Shown: positions 18,011-26,623, counted from the first letter of the stretch. The stretch: DNA of 37,933 nt from Myxococcales bacterium UBA1660 (GCA_002320815.1 DCLA01000023.1:1-37933), one strand, 5' to 3'. Made by a program: numbers and translations. Notes: generated from the letters alone by a model not told the origin.

Positions 18011-19531
18011 ACCGTCATCGAACCGCCCGAGCGACGGCTGCGAGAATGCCTCGCTGGGGGCAGTCGCGGTGCTCTGCACTACGGGTCCAGCGTAGGCGAA
18101 GATACCTACGCCTACAAGATCGCGCGCCGCGCGGTGGAGCATCAAATCGGACTCGATGTCGCGCCTCCCCCCATGGAGGAGGTGCTGAGAGCCTTCGGCG
18201 GTGACCCCTCGGGCGACCGCCTCGGAGCGCTGGCCGCCGAGCAGGGAGTACGCGCCTCGGTCTTACGCTTCGATCCCGTCGCGCTGGAGGGTTGGGCTCG
18301 GGCGCTGCGACCCCTCGAGGCCGCCCGTATGGCGTGCCTGACTGCCGAGAGCTGGTCGGCGATCTTCCGAGGAGACCCGAGCGAGGCCCTCGTCTCGATC
18401 GAGGAACTCTCGATTCGCGCCCGGTCGGAACGCTGCGCCGCATCCCTCATCGAAGCGACGGTGCTGCGCGCCATCCTCCTCGCGACCGACCGTCGCCGCG
18501 ACGAGGCGCTCGAGACCAGCCGGCGCGCGAGCCGCATGGCCCGCACCGAATCCCTCCCCCAGCAGGAGTATCTGGCGGCGGTCGTGCTCGCCCGGTTGCG
18601 GCGCCTGAGCGGCAAGCCCCATCTCGCGGCGCGGATTCTTCGCGCGGTGCTCTCGGTCGCACCCGCGCCGTGGAGCCGCTGGCTCGGCTTGGAGCTGGCG
18701 CTGGCCGGCGGAGACGTCCCGGACTTGGGCGAAGCGGCCGCCATTCCCGGGGCGGTCCGAGCCGCGTTCGCGGGGGACGGCGCGGCTCACGCCGAGCAGA
18801 TGGCGCGGGCACGGGAAGTGGCCGCTGGGGCGCGGTGGATCCACCAGGACCTCGAAGTCTTCGACGTGTTGCTGCGAGGCGCCGCACACCCCGAGACCGA
18901 CTCGTTCCGTCTCGGGGTAGAAGATGGGGTCCCGCACGGCCTGTTCGCGCTCGCGCTCGACCCCGCCGATGAAGCGGCCTACGTGATCGCGGACCCGCGG
19001 GGGCGTCGACGGGTGCTGGCGCCAGGGCTGGGTCTTCTCGCGCCGATGGCGACGTTGCCCGAAGCCAAGCAGCGGCAAGCGCGAACCGAAGCGGCGATTG
19101 CGGCGTTGCTGCTCGCCGGCTCGGATGGTTGCAGTGAGGCCGCGCTCTTCGAGCGGCTCTACGGATTTCCGTTTCACCGGCGCCACCGCAAGACCGTCGA
19201 CGTGCTGTTCCACCGGGTTCGCCAGCGGACCGAGGGTCTGGCCGAGCTCGGCCGCGATGATGGGCAGGTGTCGTTGACGCCGCGATGCGCCCTGGTCGTG
19301 CCTGATCCGCGGTGCTCTCCGCCGCCCGACTACCGGCTGCTCCAGCTGCTCGCGCGGCAAGGCTCGACCTCGGCCCGGGACGCCGCCGATGAGTTGGGCG
19401 CGCCGCTGCGCACCGTTCAGGACGCGCTTCGCCGGCTCGCCGACGACGGCGCCTGTCAACCGACGAAAGACGGCCGCCGCCTTCTCTATCGCGTCGAGGA
19501 CACCACGTTTCTCGAGCCGACGCGCGCCTGA
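18008..19531 (+). CDS. Tandem winged-helix regulator with helical-repeat N-terminus
   Basis: The frame from CTG 18008 gives 507 residues; the first conventional start is GTG 18134 (465 residues). I favour 18008 because of the well-placed Shine-Dalgarno and because the upstream 42 codons read like protein (GALHYGSSVGEDTYAYKIAR) with G/C-ending codons. The middle is alpha-helical and TPR-like (LIEATVLRAILLATDRRRDEA, YLAAVVLARLRRLSG), without a clear repeat consensus. Near the C-terminus are two DNA-binding-like segments. One resembles an OmpR/BTAD winged helix (CSEAALFERLYG, then KTVDVLFHRVRQR). The other is a MarR/GntR-like helix-turn-helix (SARDAADELGAPLRTVQDAL, then RRLLYRVED). It is divergent from the kinase gene, so it may regulate or be controlled by that kinase; this is inference. 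Confidence 0.68.
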   Translation: MTVIEPPERRLRECLAGGSRGALHYGSSVGEDTYAYKIARRAVEHQIGLDVAPPPMEEVLRAFGGDPSGDRLGALAAEQGVRASVLRFDPVALEGWARALRPLEAARMACLTAESWSAIFRGDPSEALVSIEELSIRARSERCAASLIEATVLRAILLATDRRRDEALETSRRASRMARTESLPQQEYLAAVVLARLRRLSGKPHLAARILRAVLSVAPAPWSRWLGLELALAGGDVPDLGEAAAIPGAVRAAFAGDGAAHAEQMARAREVAAGARWIHQDLEVFDVLLRGAAHPETDSFRLGVEDGVPHGLFALALDPADEAAYVIADPRGRRRVLAPGLGLLAPMATLPEAKQRQARTEAAIAALLLAGSDGCSEAALFERLYGFPFHRRHRKTVDVLFHRVRQRTEGLAELGRDDGQVSLTPRCALVVPDPRCSPPPDYRLLQLLARQGSTSARDAADELGAPLRTVQDALRRLADDGACQPTKDGRRLLYRVEDTTFLEPTRA

Positions 19532-19832
19532 AGCCGGGACCGCACGTCGCTCGTAACCGACGAGCGCCATCCGGTGGGACACGGTGAATCGGGCCCCGGC
19601 ATCGCCAACGGCCTGGCTCTCGCCGCGGCAAGCGCTCCCACGATCATGTCCCGAGTCGATGACTACTCGAACGCCCTGCCGGATGGGATCGCATCCCACC
19701 CCACGTGCCGGACCGAGGCGTGGCTTTCGAGGTCGCTCTCGAAGCCACGGGAGAGCGAATCGAGAGCGTCGATATGGACGTCGGCGTCACCGAGGCCCGT
19801 ATCGAAATGCGCTGGTGAGGCGATTGAGGCGC
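19532..19832. other. 301-bp gap upstream of the AraC gene
   Basis: The stretch lies between two plus-strand genes. It holds a short coding-like frame at 19663-19818 (listed separately) and a small stem around ggatgggatcgcatcc near 19681. I see no convincing promoter, and no convincing terminator for the upstream gene. Confidence 0.4.
19663..19818 (+). pseudogene. Coding-like fragment, possible 3' remnant of a lost gene
   Basis: Between TGA 19660-19662 and TGA 19816-19818 lies a 51-codon frame. Its second half (starting GVAFEVALEATGERIES and ending EARIEMRW) has the codon pattern of real genes here: third positions mostly G/C and second positions AT-rich. The only usable starts are GTG 19705 or later. 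There is no recognisable domain. It could be a 37-residue protein or the C-terminal end of a deleted gene. It ends 14 bp before the AraC start. Confidence 0.35.
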
Positions 19833-20663
19833 ATGAGCCTCTCCGCTAGGGACGGAAACGACTCCGCATGCCCAGAAGAACGCGATGCCGAGGACGCGAC
19901 GCCGCTCGGGCCCTCGGATGACTGGGTGTGGGTCAGGGGCCGGGGAGCCGTTCATGTCGCTCGCCACGATCGACACCGTCGCTGGCACGCCCATCACGCG
20001 TTCCAGCTGACGTTCCCGCTCCACGAGACGGTTCGGCTCGAGGTCGCGGGGCTGACCGAGGGTCGTCGGCTGGTGCCGCCGGGGCGTCGGCACCGGGTCG
20101 TCGGGGCGGGGCCGAGCGTCAGCTTCTACTGGGACGCAGAGAGTGAACTGGGGCGCCGGATGCGTACGCTCGAGGCGGACTCCGAATCGCTGGGTCGACG
20201 GGTGGCGTCGGTCGAGGATGAGCTCTTCGATTCGGCCCGAACCCTGGAGAGCCTGTACGAGCGGACGACCGCCGTACTCTTCCAGGATGTCGACCCGTAC
20301 CGTTTCGATGAGCGCGTCGAGCGGATGCTCGTCGCGCTGCGGAGAGCGGCGGAGCGCGCGCCGTCCCTCGAAGAGCTCGCTCGACTGGCCTGCTTGTCCC
20401 CGAGCCGAGCGCGGCGTCTGTTCCGGGAACAGGTGGGCACGACCGTGAGCCGATATCGCCGGACGATGAAGTCCATCGACGCGATGACGCGGATCTACGC
20501 TGGCCAGTCGGCAACTCGAGCGGCGGTGGATGCGGGCTTCTCGGATGGAGCCCACTTGTCGCGAACGCATCGAGAGTACTGGTCGCTCCGCGTCACCGAC
20601 TTCGCCGCGATGCGGAGAGGTCACAGCGAAGTCGTGGACTTCGCGGGTTTCAGTACGAGCTGA
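19833..20663 (+). CDS. AraC-family transcriptional regulator with cupin-like N-terminal domain
   Basis: The 276-residue protein starts at ATG 19833; an in-frame extension to 19584 is Arg-rich and not coding-like. Residues 25-120 look like a small cupin sensor (VWVRGRGAVHVARHDRHRRW with a histidine cluster HAHH, then LVPPGRRHRVV). The C-terminal part carries the two AraC helix-turn-helix motifs: SLEELARLACLSPSRARRLF, and ATRAAVDAGFSDGAHLSRTH followed by a variant of the usual FGxSPSxYR end. The HHxH-like pattern in the cupin may bind metal or a ligand. Its target is unknown; the closest genes are the fragment upstream and the convergent beta-helix gene. Confidence 0.82.
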   Translation: MSLSARDGNDSACPEERDAEDATPLGPSDDWVWVRGRGAVHVARHDRHRRWHAHHAFQLTFPLHETVRLEVAGLTEGRRLVPPGRRHRVVGAGPSVSFYWDAESELGRRMRTLEADSESLGRRVASVEDELFDSARTLESLYERTTAVLFQDVDPYRFDERVERMLVALRRAAERAPSLEELARLACLSPSRARRLFREQVGTTVSRYRRTMKSIDAMTRIYAGQSATRAAVDAGFSDGAHLSRTHREYWSLRVTDFAAMRRGHSEVVDFAGFSTS

Positions 20664-20740
20664 GGGTTCAGGGGGCTTTCGGAGAAGACCCCTCGTCGTC
20701 GGTTGGATCCCAGGGCCGCACCCCAGCGATCTGAAGACCT

Positions 20741-20762
20741 CGCGGCGGAGCGGTTCGCCGCG
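20741..20762. terminator. Perfect 7-bp GC stem between convergent genes
   Basis: CGCGGCG at 20741-20747 pairs with CGCCGCG at 20756-20762 around an 8-nt loop. It sits between the stops of the AraC gene and the beta-helix gene and could serve both. There is no T-tract on either side. Confidence 0.4.
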
Positions 20763-20781
20763 GCTCTGAGCACGCGGCATC

Positions 20782-23046
20782 TCAGGGGAGGGCGACCGAC
20801 TGGGGCCGATCCATGGTGACGCTCGTGCTCGCGTCATCCGCGATGAGGGTGTGCGGAGTGTGGCGCTCTTCGATACGTTCGAAGGGAGCGGAGACGCGGC
20901 CCATCGAGTCGGGCCATCCGACCGGATGGAGGGTGGTTGCCGAGAGCGGGATTCGCGCCTCGCCCGCTTCATCGAGGCTGCCGGAGTGGACCAGGGCGCC
21001 GTCCACGTCGCGAATCTCGAAAGCTCGTCCGGCCGGGCCTTCCACCGTGAGGGTGTAGGCGATGGAGTAGGCGCTGACGGCGCTGGTCTCGCGCCACCAC
21101 ACGTCGTCGTAGGCGGCGCCCCCGACGAAAGTCGGATCCAGCACCACGTGGCCTCGGCTGTCATAGGTGCCGTCGAAGACGAAGGTGTGGTAGCTGGGAC
21201 GGTCGCCGACTCGTTCGAAGACGCAGCGCTCCAGACGATGAGCGTCGCCTTTCCCGTAGGAGTCGCCGAAACGAACGTTGGCCACATCCGAGACCAGGTG
21301 GAGGTCGCGGTAGTAGAGGGGTTCGGCGGCCCGCCGCTCGCGCGTCACGCCTTGCGTCACGATGGGGGCGATATCGAGCGTCTCGTCGTCGGCCGCGACG
21401 AGCTCGATCGTCGTGCGAGCGAAGGAAACGTCGGTGATGGTGCGATCGGTGAAGAACGCCGTTCCGCGCAGGAGACCTCCGGAGCGGCCGCGCCCGAGCA
21501 CGAGATTGTCCTGATAAGACAGGCCGTCGCGCACCTGCCCGCCGGAGCCGTAGTTGGTGATGCGGAACCCGTTCAGCGAGTCGTGGTCGCCGTAGCTCTC
21601 CCACCATCGGCGCATCCCGGTCTCGATGGACTCCAGGTGGACCAGGTTGTCGCGGATGACGAGACCTTGGTGGGCCCAACCGAAGCCGATGGCGTGGTAG
21701 CCGGTCAGGAAGACCTCGTTCCGTTCCAGTCGTCCGCCGTCGACGCCCGGCTTCGAGTGGGGACTGAGCGCGAAACCATTGGTCGCCCAGCTGTCGATAT
21801 AGACCTCGTTGTCGATGATCACGTCGGCGTTGTTGAAGGCGGTGTGCCGGGCTCGCTTGACGAGATTGTGGTCGATCACGAAATCGTTGGGGCCATCGGT
21901 GTTGGGGAGGTAAAGGCACCGCGAGCCCCCCGCGCCGTGGCGGTCGAGGATCTCCCATCCACCGTCGATCCACTCCGAGTGATGGGCGCGCATTCGCCCC
22001 GATTGCCCCGGGAGGTAGACGGCGAAGACTTGGGCGCCGTGGTAGCGGAGCGTCACGCCGCCGATCTCGGTGTCGGTCGAGGAGGCGACCGAGATCGCGT
22101 GGAGCCCGCGGTCCCCCGCACTCGACGCGTTGCCAACGTATCCCTCGCTCAGCACGCCGCCCACGATGGTCAGCCCGGATACCCCGCGGGCGTAGACGCC
22201 GGATTGGGCCGTCTCGGGGCTGTCGCCGCGGATGACGTCTCGGGCAGCCGCCGAGTACGTCACCTCGTGACCGTTGAGATCGAGGGTGACGCCATCGGCC
22301 GCGACGACGAGCGCGGTGCCGTCGGCCACGATGTCCTCCGTCACGACGTACTCCCCCGGTCCCTCGAGCACGTACGGCGGTCCCGCCAGGGCTCCAGGGA
22401 TCTCGATGGCGCCTTCGGCGGCCGTGACGACTTCCCGAGGCGGGGTTCGGACGACACGCCCCAGCTCGTCCCGGATCACCAAGGCGATGCGATAGGTCGT
22501 ATCAGGGGTCAGGTCCCCGATGCGATGCAGGTGCTGGTAGAAGTAGCGTTCGGGCTCTGCGGTCGACCCTTGCGTCGATCCGTCTGGAGCGACGACTTCG
22601 ACGTGGGAGCGGGCGGGCAGGTTGCTCGCGAAGCCCACGGTCAGTGCGTTCGGCGATGCGTGGATCCACTCGCCTGCGTCGTCGAACACCAGATCGGCGC
22701 CCCCGTGCTCGTACACGCGGGGTTGCCCCACGGCCCCAAAGTGCATGCGGGCGAACTCCGAGAACTCGGCGTAGAGCCGAGCGGGATCCCATCCGTCCGA
22801 GAATCCGTCGGCGCTCTGCGCTTCGAGGGCCGCTCGGGCGACCCGCTGCTCTTCTTCCGAGTACGCATGGGGGTCCGCCATCGCGACGCCGGAGTCCGAG
22901 TCGTGGAGGCGGGCGTCGCTGGAAGCGTCGTCGGGGCCGGAGGCATCGACCTCGTCCCGCGCCGAGCCGTCGGCCCCCCGACAAGCCCCCGCGCCAGCGA
23001 AGAGGAACAGGCAAAGGAGACCTCGAAATCGGCACCGGAAGCGCAT
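20782..23046 (-). CDS. Right-handed beta-helix lipoprotein with N-terminal FnIII-like domain
   Basis: The 754-residue protein starts at ATG 23046. The signal ends AGAGAC with Cys22 as the lipid site, then an acidic Asp/Ser/Ala-rich tether to about residue 55. Residues 115-220 resemble a fibronectin-III-like domain of the kind found before phosphatases and lyases (GFASNLPARSHVEV, then HLHRIGDLTPDTTYRIAL). From about 235 to 600 are parallel beta-helix rungs: GEYVVTEDIVADGTALVV, VTLDLNGHEV, GVYARGVSGLTIVGG, then NDFVIDHNLVKRARHTAF and further I/V-x-N-N-x-V turns. Such folds are typical of polysaccharide lyases and pectinase-like binders. I see no diagnostic catalytic set, so substrate and enzyme status are open. 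It is surface-attached by inference. Confidence 0.8.
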   Translation of the reverse strand: MRFRCRFRGLLCLFLFAGAGACRGADGSARDEVDASGPDDASSDARLHDSDSGVAMADPHAYSEEEQRVARAALEAQSADGFSDGWDPARLYAEFSEFARMHFGAVGQPRVYEHGGADLVFDDAGEWIHASPNALTVGFASNLPARSHVEVVAPDGSTQGSTAEPERYFYQHLHRIGDLTPDTTYRIALVIRDELGRVVRTPPREVVTAAEGAIEIPGALAGPPYVLEGPGEYVVTEDIVADGTALVVAADGVTLDLNGHEVTYSAAARDVIRGDSPETAQSGVYARGVSGLTIVGGVLSEGYVGNASSAGDRGLHAISVASSTDTEIGGVTLRYHGAQVFAVYLPGQSGRMRAHHSEWIDGGWEILDRHGAGGSRCLYLPNTDGPNDFVIDHNLVKRARHTAFNNADVIIDNEVYIDSWATNGFALSPHSKPGVDGGRLERNEVFLTGYHAIGFGWAHQGLVIRDNLVHLESIETGMRRWWESYGDHDSLNGFRITNYGSGGQVRDGLSYQDNLVLGRGRSGGLLRGTAFFTDRTITDVSFARTTIELVAADDETLDIAPIVTQGVTRERRAAEPLYYRDLHLVSDVANVRFGDSYGKGDAHRLERCVFERVGDRPSYHTFVFDGTYDSRGHVVLDPTFVGGAAYDDVWWRETSAVSAYSIAYTLTVEGPAGRAFEIRDVDGALVHSGSLDEAGEARIPLSATTLHPVGWPDSMGRVSAPFERIEERHTPHTLIADDASTSVTMDRPQSVALP

Positions 23047-23187
23047 GGCCCCATTCTCCAGGGCTCCCGACGCAACCGCTTGAACGAAGCGGCTGATAAT
23101 GCGTGCGGAGAGAGGTCATCCGTCGCGTCCATGATACGGAGACGTTGACGACGGAGCCTGGTGTAGGGAACCTGTCTCCACGAGATC

Positions 23188-24885
23188 ATGGGGGAAGCGC
23201 GTTCACGAAGCCGGGTCACGAGTAGCGAGCGAGGCCTCGGGGCGCCGCTCGTGCTCGAACAGAGCTTCGGTCGCTACACGCTGATCGCCAAGATCGGCCA
23301 CGGGGGCATGGCGGAGGTGTTCCTCGCCGCGGCCCAAGGGCCCGCGGGGTTCTCCAAGCTCTCGGTCATCAAGCGGCTGCACCCGCATCTGGAAGAGGAG
23401 CCCGCCCTCGTCGGGATGTTCCTCGACGAAGCGCGACTGGCCGCGCGCCTCAACCACCCCAATGTGGTGCAGACGTTCGAGGTGGGCGATGTCGACGCGC
23501 TCCACTACCTGGCGATGGAGTACCTGGAGGGCCAGTCGCTCGCGCGGCTTCTCCGCCGGCTCCACCAGGAGGGGCACCGGATGCCCCTGGCCCTCGCCTG
23601 CCGGGTCTTCGCCGAGGCCCTCCACGGCCTCGAGTACGCCCACACCCTCGAGGACTACGACGGAACTCCGCTCGGCGTGGTTCACCGCGACATCTCACCG
23701 GGAAATCTCTTCCTGACCTACGAGGGGCAGGTGAAGGTCCTCGACTTCGGGATCGCCAAGGCCGGGACCCAGCTCACCGAGACCCGCGCGGGTCAGGTGA
23801 AGGGCAAGTTCGCCTACATCGCGCCCGAGCAGGCCCGGAGCGGGGAACACGACCTGCGCGCCGACCTCTGGTCGATGGGCGTGGTGATGTGGGAGGCCTT
23901 CGCCGGCCGGCGGCTTTTCAAGGGCGACTCCGAGATCAGCACGCTGAACAACGCGCTCCGGTCGCAGATCCTCCCGCTGGACACCGCGACCGCGGACGTC
24001 CCGCCGGAACTGGCCGCGATCGTCGACCGCGCACTGCAGCGTGATCCCGATCAGCGCTACCCCAGCGCCCGCGCCATCCGCGAGGACCTGGAGGCCTTCA
24101 TGGTCCGCGCGGGGATCCACTCGTCGCGGAGCGAGCTAGGCCGATTCGTCATGGACCTCTTCCGGCGGGAACGCGACGAGCAGCGGGCCATCCTCAAGGC
24201 CCACATGGCCGGTGAGCTCGAGGGCCAGGTGCTGACCCCGGTGCCCCGGGGCGCCTCCGGGAGCTACTCCGGGGTGGTCACGGCGCCGCCGACCACGCCG
24301 CCCTCGCGGACGCCGGGACGAGGCGCGATCGGGCTGGTGTTCTTGCTCGCGGTCCTCGTCGGGGCGCTCGCCGCGTGGTTGATGCACGACCGCGGGGAGC
24401 CCGACCGGGTGGCCGAGGGGGTGACGACCGCCCCGGTCCCCGAGTCCTCGGTGCCCGCCCCCGCGCTCCCGGCGGCGCCCGTCGCTCCCATCCCGGCCCC
24501 GCCCGTGGCCGAGGTCGCGCCGGCTCCCGCACCGGAGCTCGAGGCCGCCCCCGTCGCCGAGCCCGGCGAAGAAGCGACGGCGATGGCCGCGCGCCGGACG
24601 CGCCGGCGCCGCGCGCCGCGGGAGGAGACGCCGGCCCCGGCGCCGATGGAGGCCGAGCCGGAGGAGGAGGTTGCCGGGACCGGGTTCCTGACCCTGGACA
24701 CGATCCCCTGGTCCGAGGTGCGGCTCGGGTCCCGGGTGTTGGGCACCACGCCGATCCGCGCGGTGGAGCTCCCCGAGGGCAGTCACATGCTCACCCTGGT
24801 GAACCCGGAGCGTGGACTCCGGACCCGCTATCAGGTTACGATTCGCGCCGGTCAGACCGTCACCCGGAGGGTTGGTCTCGAGTGA
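23188..24885 (+). CDS. Receptor-type serine/threonine protein kinase with C-terminal PEGA-like domain
   Basis: The 565-residue protein starts at ATG 23188 (GTG 23251 is an alternative nearer the kinase fold). The kinase domain covers about residues 28-300: glycine loop IGHGGMAEVF, Lys in VIKRLHPHL, HRDISPGN with His166 and catalytic Asp168, DFG at 186, APEQ. The HRDxK lysine is serine, as in the other kinase of this window. A transmembrane helix follows at about 379-400, then a long Pro/Ala-rich periplasmic linker with an RRTRRRRAPR patch. The tail is a PEGA-like beta domain (GFLTLDTIPWSEVRLGSRVL, PEGSHMLTLVNPE). It heads a four-gene operon; its stop overlaps the start of the solute-binding protein gene by 4 nt. 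I infer that it transduces a signal from the exported partners encoded behind it. Confidence 0.93.
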   Translation: MGEARSRSRVTSSERGLGAPLVLEQSFGRYTLIAKIGHGGMAEVFLAAAQGPAGFSKLSVIKRLHPHLEEEPALVGMFLDEARLAARLNHPNVVQTFEVGDVDALHYLAMEYLEGQSLARLLRRLHQEGHRMPLALACRVFAEALHGLEYAHTLEDYDGTPLGVVHRDISPGNLFLTYEGQVKVLDFGIAKAGTQLTETRAGQVKGKFAYIAPEQARSGEHDLRADLWSMGVVMWEAFAGRRLFKGDSEISTLNNALRSQILPLDTATADVPPELAAIVDRALQRDPDQRYPSARAIREDLEAFMVRAGIHSSRSELGRFVMDLFRRERDEQRAILKAHMAGELEGQVLTPVPRGASGSYSGVVTAPPTTPPSRTPGRGAIGLVFLLAVLVGALAAWLMHDRGEPDRVAEGVTTAPVPESSVPAPALPAAPVAPIPAPPVAEVAPAPAPELEAAPVAEPGEEATAMAARRTRRRRAPREETPAPAPMEAEPEEEVAGTGFLTLDTIPWSEVRLGSRVLGTTPIRAVELPEGSHMLTLVNPERGLRTRYQVTIRAGQTVTRRVGLE

Positions 24886-26138
24886 ATTGCAGAGGATTCG
24901 GGGGCTTCATCATCCTCGCCACGCTGCTGGCGAGCTGCGGCGAGACCGCGACGACCCAGGACGACCCGATCCGCATCGGCGTCGTCCTCTCGCTCTCCGG
25001 TGAGCTGGCCTCCGTCGGGGACCACCTGTCGAGCTCGGCTCAGCTCGCCGCGCGCGAGATCAACGCCGCGGGCGGCCTGCTCGGCGGGCGACCGGTGGAG
25101 CTCGTCGTCCGCGACGATCGCACCAGCCCCGATCAAGCGGCCGTGGTCACCCAGCAACTCCTGGATGACGGCGTCGTGGCCATCGTGGGCAGCCTGGCCT
25201 CGTCGGCCACGGAGCGGACCCAGGCGCTCACCGCGGAGGCCCAGGTGCCCCAGGTCTCGTGTTGCTCGACCTCCTCGCGCCTCACCGAGGTCCAGGGCTC
25301 CGGCGACGAGCGCTTCCTCTTCCGCACGGCGCCGTCCGACACGGTCCAGGCGCGGGTGCTCGCCATGGTCGCCGAGGAGGCCTCCTGCACCCGGCTGGCG
25401 ATCATGCACGTGGACGACACCTACGGACAGCCCTTCGCCGCCGGCATCGCGCAGGCCATCGGCGAGACCACGGTGAGCCTCTCGGAGGTGGTGCCCTTCA
25501 CCAGCGGTCGCAGCAGCTACTCCGCCGAAGTGAACACCGTGGCCAGCGCCAACCCCGACTGTGTCGCCCTCGTCGCCTTCCCGGACGACGGCGGCGCGAT
25601 CCTGCGCGGTTGGAACGAGCTGGGCTCGCCTCCGCCGGTCACCTGGATCGGCACCGACGGCGTGAAGGACCCCGGCTTCCCCCGCGCGGCGGGCTCGGAC
25701 GCCTACGTCGACGGCGTCATCGGGACGGCGCCCATCGTCGAGCCGGACACGCCGAGCGCCAACGAGTTCGCGGCCGCCTACGAGATCACCTACGGGGAGC
25801 GGCCGGGCATCTTCGGTGGCAATCAGTACGACGCGGTGATCCTCCTCGCCCTGGCGATCCAGGCCGCGGGGTCCACCGACGGCGCGGCCATCCGCGACGC
25901 GCTCTTCCGAGTCGCCAACGAGGACGAGTCGACCGACACCAACATCATCAGCGGCGAGATGGCGGAAGCCCTCGCGCTGCTCGCCGAGGGCCGCGACATC
26001 GACTTCGATGGCGCCAGCGGTCCGGTGAACTTCGACGAGAATGGCGACGTGACCACCGACTACGAGGTCTGGGCGTACGACACCGAGTCCGGCTTCGTGC
26101 GCGTCGACGTCATCTCCGAGGCCGACCTCTCCCGATGA
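24882..26138 (+). CDS. Periplasmic-binding-protein type 1 (branched-chain amino acid LivK-like) lipoprotein
   Basis: The 418-residue protein starts at GTG 24882, inside the kinase stop (GTGA), with GGAGG 10 nt upstream. The signal ends LLASC (Cys19 lipid site). The mature part is a type-1 periplasmic binding fold of the LivK/AmiC class: IRIGVVLSLSGELASVG, AREINAAGGLLGGRPVELVV, VVAIVGSLASSATERTQAL, LAIMHVDDTYGQPFA, then YDAVILLALAIQAAG. This family normally feeds an ABC importer, but no permease or ATPase gene is present nearby. The next gene overlaps by ATGA. With a receptor kinase translated directly upstream, I infer that it presents a ligand (amino acid, amide or similar) to the kinase complex and is not a transport component. 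Confidence 0.92.
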   Translation: MNCRGFGGFIILATLLASCGETATTQDDPIRIGVVLSLSGELASVGDHLSSSAQLAAREINAAGGLLGGRPVELVVRDDRTSPDQAAVVTQQLLDDGVVAIVGSLASSATERTQALTAEAQVPQVSCCSTSSRLTEVQGSGDERFLFRTAPSDTVQARVLAMVAEEASCTRLAIMHVDDTYGQPFAAGIAQAIGETTVSLSEVVPFTSGRSSYSAEVNTVASANPDCVALVAFPDDGGAILRGWNELGSPPPVTWIGTDGVKDPGFPRAAGSDAYVDGVIGTAPIVEPDTPSANEFAAAYEITYGERPGIFGGNQYDAVILLALAIQAAGSTDGAAIRDALFRVANEDESTDTNIISGEMAEALALLAEGRDIDFDGASGPVNFDENGDVTTDYEVWAYDTESGFVRVDVISEADLSR

Positions 26139-26623
26139 GGATCCTTCCCACCTTCGCCCTGGCGGCCACGCTGCTCACCTTCTCCTGCGGTGACGAGGTC
26201 GAGACCTTCGGGCTCTCCTTCCCCTCGGTCGAGGCCTTCGCGGCCGCGGAGACCGCCCGCGTCTTCGCGATGCCGGTCAGCGACGCCGACGGGGCCTGCT
26301 TCGACCTGCTCTTCCAGGTGGAGAACGTCGGGCCGCCCGAGGGCGCCCAGGACACCGGACCCATCCCGGTCTGCCAGTTCCGCGAGGGCGGGGTGGAGCT
26401 TCCCTCGGTGGGCGACGGTCTCCTCGCCTACGTGGCCACGGCCACCGACGTCGACGGGCGGGTCCTGCTCAGCGGGTGCACCCTCCGCGACGTCTACACC
26501 GACGCCGACGGGGTCCGCATCGTGCTGACGCCGACCGACGTCTACCGCGAGCTCCTCGACGAGCCGGACTACGAACCCACCGGGTGCAGCGTCGAGAGTC
26601 GCTGTGGCGGGAGCTGCCGATGA
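26135..26623 (+). CDS. Small lipoprotein, family not recognised (third gene of the kinase operon)
   Basis: The 162-residue protein starts at ATG 26135, overlapping the upstream stop by 4 nt; its own stop overlaps the next start by 4 nt. A signal peptide ends LLTFSC, with Cys18 as probable lipid site. The mature domain is beta-rich with further cysteines (GACFDLLFQVENVG, PVCQFREGG, LSGCTLRDVYTD, GCSVESRCGGSC), enough for two or three disulfides. Strict coupling to the binding protein and the TPR protein says it works with them in the periplasm or at the surface. I do not recognise a family. Confidence 0.8.
   Translation: MRILPTFALAATLLTFSCGDEVETFGLSFPSVEAFAAAETARVFAMPVSDADGACFDLLFQVENVGPPEGAQDTGPIPVCQFREGGVELPSVGDGLLAYVATATDVDGRVLLSGCTLRDVYTDADGVRIVLTPTDVYRELLDEPDYEPTGCSVESRCGGSCR

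Noticed and set aside
23141..23170. TTGACG and TAGGGA ahead of the kinase operon
   Set aside because: The spacing is 13 bp, too short for a standard promoter.
24882..26138. A complete ABC amino-acid importer
   Set aside because: Only the binding protein is present; no permease or ATPase gene lies anywhere in the window.
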